A stretch of 64,000 bases of DNA from positions 124,001 through 188,000 of the forward strand of contig NZ_JAOVQM010000001.1 in assembly GCF_025742995.1 (NCBI RefSeq). The letters run 5' to 3'. Every line of letters begins with the position of its first letter. Position 1 is the stretch's first letter. Both the position numbers and the translations under genes were made by a program. A model generated the notes under the pieces. That model was given only the letters and a program-made list of their open reading frames with translations. It had not been told where the DNA came from and did not search any database. The stretch comes from Paracholeplasma manati. GTDB taxonomy: Bacteria > Bacillota_I > Bacilli_A > Acholeplasmatales > UBA5453. Below are positions 58,890 through 64,000 of this stretch, in pieces.

Positions 58890-58918
58890 ATTATACAAAA
58901 AATATAGTCTTCTTACAA
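58890..58918 (-). promoter_or_regulatory. Promoter of the thioredoxin-like gene
   Basis: Minus strand TTGTAA (58913-58918), 17-bp spacer, TATAAT (58890-58895). Confidence 0.7.
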
Positions 58919-58939
58919 GTTGAATAGAGAATATGGTAA

Positions 58940-59296
58940 TTATTCTTTTATTTCAAGTAAGACAATCGCTACAGCGTAGAGATCGGTGTGTGAAATGCTT
59001 AATTCAGTCTTGTAAAGCTGACCCTTAGGGAATGATTCAATATAAGGCGCTCCATCTTCATCATTCAAAATAGTGATGTCGGCGAAATTCATCGTTTTAT
59101 CGCCTTTTTTCAAGGCTTTAAATAACGCTTCTTTCGCTGCGAAACGACCGGCTAAAAAAGTAAATCGCCGAGACTCATTTTGAATATCTTCAAAAAATTG
59201 ACGTTCTTTTTTAGAGAGAATCCGTTCGATAAATGCAGTACTGTACAACGCTCTAATACGGTTGATTTCGACCAAATCAATACCTGTGGTCATCAT
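58940..59296 (-). CDS. acpS: Holo-[acyl-carrier-protein] synthase
   Basis: 118 residues. Metal-binding Asp in TGIDLVEINRI and Glu in FAAKEALFKALKKG, with the SISHTDLYAVAIVL end, are the AcpS signature. It transfers 4'-phosphopantetheine from CoA to apo-ACP for fatty-acid synthesis. The start codon overlaps the whiA stop (ATGA), and GGGAGGG lies inside whiA's end; a second ATG next to it is equally possible. Last gene of the whiA-trxB-lgt-hprK operon. Confidence 0.95.
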   Translation of the reverse strand: MMTTGIDLVEINRIRALYSTAFIERILSKKERQFFEDIQNESRRFTFLAGRFAAKEALFKALKKGDKTMNFADITILNDEDGAPYIESFPKGQLYKTELSISHTDLYAVAIVLLEIKE

Positions 59297-60228
59297 TTTT
59301 TACCCTCCCGAATGAAATCTGCCAAAGCTTTTATTTTTAATAGGCGATGGTTCATCCCAGATTTAGAAATGGTTTGACCGGTTTCTTCTTGGTACTTTTC
59401 TATGAGTTCATTCAAAGACGCTTCAGGGTATGCTTCACGCAAACGGATGGTGTCTTTTAGTTTCGCATCGATGGTACCGAACGCTTTATTGGCTTTAATC
59501 AATTCTATATCTTCTAATTGCTCATTCGCTGCTTCAATGGTTTTCTTTTCATTGGCGATTTCAATGTTGATCAAACGGTTGATGGAATTGTTGAAATCGC
59601 GTTTGATGCGTTCATCTTCAAACTTAAATACCGCTTCTACAGCACCAATCGCGCTCAAAAATGCACTGATCGCTTCAGATTCCTTTAGATAGACAATTAA
59701 GCCTTGTCGACGTTTGGTGATTTTTGCATTCAAATCAAAGTGATTCATTAATCTTTGAATGAAGATAGCGTCGGTTTTATCCATCACAAATAATTCTAAG
59801 TGATAGGTGGGTTTAATGGGGTCATTGACTGAACCAGAAGCGAGAAACGCTCCACGCAGATAAGCTCTTTTTTCTTCATCGGTTTCAGTTAAAAACTCAT
59901 ACTCTAGTGTGTTTTGATCCACCATCGAATGTTCATCCATGATTTTGTTTACATGGGATTTAACCAATACCAAATAACCGCTCTTCTTTTTTAATCTCAT
60001 CTCTTTTTTGGAGATAATTTCTGTTTTCGCATCATACATGTTTTTGATGAGCACGAAAAACCTTCTCGCAATCGAAGGGTTATTCGTATGAAACTCTAGA
60101 TGGACGCCTTCACTGGTTAAATGAATATCGGTGTTTAAATGTAACAACGCCGATAATTCTGCTAGTTGTTCTTTCGCATCTGTTCTAATTTTGACAATCT
60201 CATCTTTAACTGTTCTCGCAAATGACAT
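59293..60228 (-). CDS. whiA: DNA-binding protein WhiA
   Basis: 311 residues. N-terminal LAGLIDADG-homing-endonuclease-like domain (RAYLRGAFLASGSVNDP) and C-terminal HTH (about 220-305, ASLNELIEKYQEETGQTISKSGMNHRLLKIKALA), the standard WhiA layout. In Gram-positive bacteria WhiA influences cell division and sporulation genes. It lies directly after trxB and overlaps acpS by 4 bp. Normal length; no signs of decay. Confidence 0.96.
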   Translation of the reverse strand: MSFARTVKDEIVKIRTDAKEQLAELSALLHLNTDIHLTSEGVHLEFHTNNPSIARRFFVLIKNMYDAKTEIISKKEMRLKKKSGYLVLVKSHVNKIMDEHSMVDQNTLEYEFLTETDEEKRAYLRGAFLASGSVNDPIKPTYHLELFVMDKTDAIFIQRLMNHFDLNAKITKRRQGLIVYLKESEAISAFLSAIGAVEAVFKFEDERIKRDFNNSINRLINIEIANEKKTIEAANEQLEDIELIKANKAFGTIDAKLKDTIRLREAYPEASLNELIEKYQEETGQTISKSGMNHRLLKIKALADFIREGKK

Positions 60229-60231
60229 AAT

Positions 60232-61146
60232 TTATTCCCTAGATTCAAGATATCTTAATACATTTTGAACAGCGATGGCGCCATCGGCGGTCGCTGTGAC
60301 GACTTGTCGGATTTGTTTGACTCTAACATCCCCTGCAGCGAATAGCCCAGGGATGGCTGTTTCCATTTTTTCATTGGCTTCAATGTATCCCCAAGCATTG
60401 GTGATATTTAAGCCTTTTAACATATATGTGTTTGGATTCCACCCGATGTATTCAAATACACCTTTGCATGGAATAATGGTCTTTTCTGTCGTTTTACTGT
60501 TGGTGATTTCAACCCCAGTTAATTTGTCATTTTCCACAATAAACTGAGTGACCAATGAATCGAAATAGGCTGTAACGTTCGGTTGTTTATTTAAATGATC
60601 AATGGATTTTTTGTCCGCGGTGAAATGCGGTAAATTTTGGACGATGGTTAAATGATTCACGAGTGTAGAAAGATAACTCGATTCTTCAACCGCACTATTA
60701 CCCCCACCAATGACCACAACATCTTCACCTTTATAAATCGGTCCGTCACAAATTGCACACCAACTAATCCCATTGGATGAGAGTCTTTCTTCGTGTTCTA
60801 GGCCTAATTTACGTTGAATCATGCCGGAAGCGACAATGCAGGCTTTAGCATCATAGGTTTCTTGATCGGTAACAATTTTAAATGTTTGATCTACCTTTTG
60901 GATAGAACGGACATCGCCGTAACCATATTCAACCCCTAACGCCATGGCGTGATTGAACATGTTTAGGGCTAAATCACCACCAGAGAGTTTTGTAAAACCC
61001 GTATAGTTTTCGATTTCTCCAGTGTTCACAATTTGTCCACCGGGTGCGCTTTTTTCAATCATGATGGTTTTTAAATTCGCACGTTGAGCGTAAATCGCTG
61101 CGGTTAATCCAGCAGGTCCTGCCCCTATAATCACTAAATCATACAT
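60232..61146 (-). CDS. trxB: Thioredoxin reductase
   Basis: 304 residues. FAD-binding [16 protein letters not shown], redox-active CAIC (Cys130/Cys133), NADPH motif GGGNSAVEE and FAD motif [19 protein letters not shown]. Reduces thioredoxin with NADPH. Start ATG directly follows the phosphatase stop (TAAATG), with GAGGTGA inside the preceding gene's end. Normal length. Confidence 0.96.
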   Translation of the reverse strand: MYDLVIIGAGPAGLTAAIYAQRANLKTIMIEKSAPGGQIVNTGEIENYTGFTKLSGGDLALNMFNHAMALGVEYGYGDVRSIQKVDQTFKIVTDQETYDAKACIVASGMIQRKLGLEHEERLSSNGISWCAICDGPIYKGEDVVVIGGGNSAVEESSYLSTLVNHLTIVQNLPHFTADKKSIDHLNKQPNVTAYFDSLVTQFIVENDKLTGVEITNSKTTEKTIIPCKGVFEYIGWNPNTYMLKGLNITNAWGYIEANEKMETAIPGLFAAGDVRVKQIRQVVTATADGAIAVQNVLRYLESRE

Positions 61147-61779
61147 TTAAATCACCTCTTTTATTTGAATAAGTGTATCTAAATAATAATCCGCTTTCGC
61201 TTTCTTTAAGTCCTCCAAATTCCAACTATAATTCATCCCGATGGTTTTAATACCGGCCGCTTTACCCGACAAAATATCGTTCGGATGGTCACCAACATAA
61301 ATGGCTTCATCGATATCATCGAATAGGCTTAAAGCTTTTTGAATGGGTTCTGGATGGGGTTTGTGGTTAACGACATCATCTGAACCGATGATGACGTCAA
61401 AATAAGGTAACAATCCAGTTACTTTAAGACCACGTTCGATCAAAAAGTGCATCTTTGAAGAGACAATCCCCGTTTGAATACCGCGAGATTTCAAATGAAT
61501 CAATAACGCTTGGGCACCTTCAAACGCTTTAACATAATCGTCATGTAACTCTAAGTTTTTCTTACGATACACCTGTATTAAATGTTGAATTTGGGCCTCA
61601 TCTTGAACATACTTGCCAAACCCTTGTACAAGTGTCGGTCCGATAAAAGGGAAGTAATCTTCTTCTTTCATTTGAATATGTGGTAATTCAGTTTCAAATA
61701 CGTATTTAAAAGTCGTTATAATGAGGTGATTAGAATCGATGAGGGTACCGTCTAAATCAAACAAAACGGTATCGATCAT
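61147..61779 (-). CDS. HAD-family phosphatase (PpaX-like)
   Basis: 210 residues. HAD motif 1 LFDLDGTLIDS, motif 2 TGIVSSKM, lysine in NHKPHPEPI and motif 4 VGDHPNDILSG. In Bacillus the gene beside lgt and hprK is PpaX, a pyrophosphatase that handles the pyrophosphate made by HPr dephosphorylation; the same position here suggests the same role. Overlaps lgt by 4 bp. Could also be a phosphoglycolate phosphatase by sequence alone. Confidence 0.88.
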   Translation of the reverse strand: MIDTVLFDLDGTLIDSNHLIITTFKYVFETELPHIQMKEEDYFPFIGPTLVQGFGKYVQDEAQIQHLIQVYRKKNLELHDDYVKAFEGAQALLIHLKSRGIQTGIVSSKMHFLIERGLKVTGLLPYFDVIIGSDDVVNHKPHPEPIQKALSLFDDIDEAIYVGDHPNDILSGKAAGIKTIGMNYSWNLEDLKKAKADYYLDTLIQIKEVI

Positions 61780-62741
61780 TGTTTTTCCCTCGGTGTAATG
61801 GTATCCACATAATCTGGTAATTCTTTAAAGAATACGCGTTTAAGGATGAGATACGCAATCCCACCACCCATGAATAATACGATGGAGTTCAACACATTGA
61901 TTCGGATATTGGTATCGCCAAGCATCAATGGGTCAGTTCTTAAATATTGTTCAATAACCGCACGACCGAGTCCATACCAAATGAGATAAACCCCAATTAA
62001 ATCCCCAGACTTCAAGCCTTTACGTCTTCTTAAAACCAACATCAATATCAAACCAAAGAAGTTCCAAACCCCTTCATATAAGAAGGTTGGATGGTAATAA
62101 TTGGTTTCACCCACATTTGAGTCATAGAAATACATATTATCTACAATGAATTTTGGTAACTTAAGGGTGTTTCTTAAAAAGTCTCTCGTGGTCGCAATCC
62201 CATTGGCTTCTTGGTTCATAAAATTGCCCCAACGACCTAAAACTTGACCGATCAAGAACCCAGGTGCAAGTAAGTCTAGTAATTTCCAAATGGATAGTTT
62301 TTTAAACTTGGTGAAGAAAATGATGAATACCAACGTTGTGATGACTGCGCCATGGATGGCCAATCCACCATTTGGAATATTGATGACATCGATGAAACTT
62401 TCATAAGTGCCATTTGGATCAAACATGACATAATAAAGTCTCGCACCGATGATGGCTAGTGGCACCGCGTAAAGCAGTCCATCATAGATATCATCGCGTT
62501 TTACACCGATTAAATCAGCTTCTTCCATCGCCATGATGGCACCGAATATGATCCCGGTTAAAATGAATACTGCATACCAAGCCACACGGAGTGATCCCAC
62601 TTGAATCGCGATGGATTCATACGGTGCGTCACCACGGGTCGCTATCGTAACCAATAAGATAAACCAAACCACCATCGCTGATCCGATGATGTAGTTTCTT
62701 TGATGCTTTTTGATGTGTTCAACGATATTATTCACGGTCAT
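61776..62741 (-). CDS. lgt: Prolipoprotein diacylglyceryl transferase
   Basis: 321 residues, seven membrane helices. Family motifs: NGGLAIHGAVI, the Lgt signature GRWGNFMNQEANG, and the end YGLGRAVIEQYLRTD. It attaches diacylglycerol from phosphatidylglycerol to the lipobox cysteine of prolipoproteins in the plasma membrane, and so acts on the lipoproteins of this window. Overlaps hprK by 14 bp; AGAGGAA precedes the ATG. Confidence 0.97.
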   Translation of the reverse strand: MTVNNIVEHIKKHQRNYIIGSAMVVWFILLVTIATRGDAPYESIAIQVGSLRVAWYAVFILTGIIFGAIMAMEEADLIGVKRDDIYDGLLYAVPLAIIGARLYYVMFDPNGTYESFIDVINIPNGGLAIHGAVITTLVFIIFFTKFKKLSIWKLLDLLAPGFLIGQVLGRWGNFMNQEANGIATTRDFLRNTLKLPKFIVDNMYFYDSNVGETNYYHPTFLYEGVWNFFGLILMLVLRRRKGLKSGDLIGVYLIWYGLGRAVIEQYLRTDPLMLGDTNIRINVLNSIVLFMGGGIAYLILKRVFFKELPDYVDTITPREKQ

Positions 62742-63666
62742 TTTCCTCTGATTTCTTCATATGTCGGGTAATCTCGCGCGTTAAATTGAACGCAGCGTGA
62801 TAGCCCATATATTTCAATTTTTCATTCATCGCCGCGCTTTCCACGAGGGTTGCGACGTTTCTACCTGGTAAAACAGGGATGACAACTTTAGGAATCTCTG
62901 TATCAAAATACTTGGTGGTTTCCAAATCTAGACCTAAACGGTCATAATATTTGTTTTCTTCCCACTTTTCAAGTTCAACAACCAGACGAATCTTTTTGGT
63001 TTCACGATAAGCACCGACACCAAACATCGATACGACATCTACGATGCCAATCCCTCTAATTTCAAGGTATCTTTCCAATATTTTCGGTGCTTGACCAATC
63101 AGGATGCCAACATCTTTTTGATAAACATCCACACGATCATCTGAAATCAAGATGTGTCCACGCTTAATTAGTTCAAGAGCGGTTTCGCTCTTACCTATGC
63201 CACTCTTACCAATGATGAGTGTGCCTAATCCACCGATATCCATTAAAACACCATGGACGGTTTGACGTTCAGTTAACTTCTCTTGAAGGTAGGAGTACAG
63301 CTTAGAATTTAATGCTGTGGTTCTTAAGTTGGACTTTAAAATAGGTATGCCGTATTCATTGCCCAATCGAATGTAGAGTGGTGAAACCTCGACATTGACC
63401 GAGAATATGACTGCTGGTGGCTTGTGTCCGAAGATATCACGAATACGTTCTTCTTGGATGACTTCAGAAAATAGATTTGAGAATGAATTCTCTTTTGACC
63501 CAATTAAAATCACACGTTTGGAATCGAAAAAGTCCATAAAGCCGGCCAATTCAATCCCGGGGCGAGAAATCATATCTTCATAAATGAAGTTTTCTAAGCC
63601 TGGATGACCTGCCAAAATTTCCAATTGATTGTCTTTAACCAAGTGAATTACTTTAATGCCGTTCAT
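62728..63666 (-). CDS. hprK: HPr kinase/phosphorylase
   Basis: 312 residues. Walker A GKSGIGKSETALEL, the signature LEIRGIGIVDVVSMFGVGA, and a C-terminal region ending in a long helix. It phosphorylates HPr on Ser46, the signal for carbon catabolite control by CcpA in Bacillota, and dephosphorylates it. Its presence means PTS/HPr-based carbon control acts in this organism, which is relevant to the glycan operon and the PRD regulator. Start after GGGGTTGAAGTGAT. Confidence 0.96.
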   Translation of the reverse strand: MNGIKVIHLVKDNQLEILAGHPGLENFIYEDMISRPGIELAGFMDFFDSKRVILIGSKENSFSNLFSEVIQEERIRDIFGHKPPAVIFSVNVEVSPLYIRLGNEYGIPILKSNLRTTALNSKLYSYLQEKLTERQTVHGVLMDIGGLGTLIIGKSGIGKSETALELIKRGHILISDDRVDVYQKDVGILIGQAPKILERYLEIRGIGIVDVVSMFGVGAYRETKKIRLVVELEKWEENKYYDRLGLDLETTKYFDTEIPKVVIPVLPGRNVATLVESAAMNEKLKYMGYHAAFNLTREITRHMKKSEENDRE

Positions 63667-63667
63667 A

Positions 63668-64000
63668 TCACTTCAACCCCTTTTTTTGACCTATGGTTTT
63701 CTCATAAGTATATATTAACAATAATCTGAATACGAGAAAAAATACTGTAAACCCGATGATGCCAAAAACAGATTCAAAATAGACATCTGGAACCAGTTGT
63801 TCAGTGATGAAAATTAAGATTAAACCGACCAATGCGAGTATCAATCCAAATGATTGAATCACAAATTGAAAATAATAACGTTTGATCAATAAGCTGACCA
63901 TGGTATCTAGTAGGGTAAATAGGATGACATAAATCATGAATCCTTCAAATGAAGTCACTTTTAGCTGCATTGTAATCCCTACCGTGGTGGCAACAGCGAG
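63668..64000 (-). CDS. Membrane protein ahead of hprK, possibly incomplete
   Basis: At least 100 residues with three or four helices (FMIYVILFTLLDTMVSLLI; FGLILALVGLILIFI; GIIGFTVFFLVFRLLLI) and a basic end. An ATG at 63968-63970 has a weak RBS (TAGGGATT), but the frame stays open to the window's edge, so the start may be further out. The place ahead of hprK is taken by YvlD-type proteins in Bacillus, but similarity is not evident. Function unknown. Confidence 0.55.
   Translation of the reverse strand, partial: LAVATTVGITMQLKVTSFEGFMIYVILFTLLDTMVSLLIKRYYFQFVIQSFGLILALVGLILIFITEQLVPDVYFESVFGIIGFTVFFLVFRLLLIYTYEKTIGQKKGLK

Overview
The window reads as part of a low-GC Bacillota genome with a free-living, Mollicutes-like flavour (Acholeplasma/Izemoplasma type, inferred). 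Pointers are the AT-rich DNA with long U-tract terminators, the whiA-hprK-lgt-trxB neighbourhood, abundant lipoproteins and ABC sugar transporters, and a UgpC-type ATPase carrying a large insertion of the kind known from mycoplasmas. TGA is a stop codon (for example at the ends of the response regulator and the SRPBCC gene), so this is not a code-4 mycoplasma. Almost everything lies on the minus strand; only a small lipoprotein (18.6 kb) and a polysaccharide deacetylase (39.2 kb) are on plus.

Layout. 0-3 kb: the end of a MalY/PatB-type PLP enzyme, a GNAT acetyltransferase, an SRPBCC protein, and a cation antiporter behind a clear yybP-ykoY manganese riboswitch. 3-5.2 kb: an AraC/GyrI-like regulator gene cut in two by a TnpB-only IS200/IS605-type element, its 3' part still readable on the far side. 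5.3-9.4 kb: an operon of a MacB-like ABC exporter, an OmpR-type response regulator and its histidine kinase. 9.6-11.6 kb: a rhodanese and a CoA-disulfide-reductase/rhodanese fusion. 11.7-13 kb: an MFS exporter with one in-frame nonsense codon. 13-21.3 kb: small membrane proteins, a cytoplasmic GH17 enzyme, a second TnpB element of a different type sitting in another gene, a plus-strand lipoprotein, and several poorly known proteins.

21.3-40 kb is a glycan utilisation locus, probably for a beta-glucan. It has a LacI repressor, two pairs of sugar permeases, two solute-binding proteins (one of 997 residues), an NHL-TPR-Yip1 membrane protein, a secreted DUF5696 protein, a cytoplasmic GH30 hydrolase, an SGNH esterase, a Gfo/Idh/MocA oxidoreductase and a CE4 deacetylase. 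The transport operon starts at a strong promoter with three helically phased LacI-type operators. No ATPase is encoded in the locus, so one must come from elsewhere.

40-53 kb: an alpha/beta hydrolase, a membrane PAS-GGDEF-HD-GYP protein with an altered GGDEF motif, YczE-like and OsmC-like proteins, a PRD regulator, and a three-gene ABC importer (ATPase, fused double permease, lipoprotein).

53-56 kb is the most unusual region. Beside a tRNA-Ser/tRNA-Glu pair there are three tandem 0.7-1.0 kb cassettes. Each ends in a degenerate copy of the tRNA-Glu 3' end plus its terminator, and two also share about 230 bp of leader and promoter sequence. The cargoes are a 67-residue membrane protein, a RelBE toxin-antitoxin pair and a small protein whose paralogue lies at 45.2 kb. 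It looks like serial insertion or duplication at a tRNA gene. 56-64 kb is conserved housekeeping: tex, a thioredoxin-like protein, acpS, whiA, trxB, a PpaX-like phosphatase, lgt and hprK.
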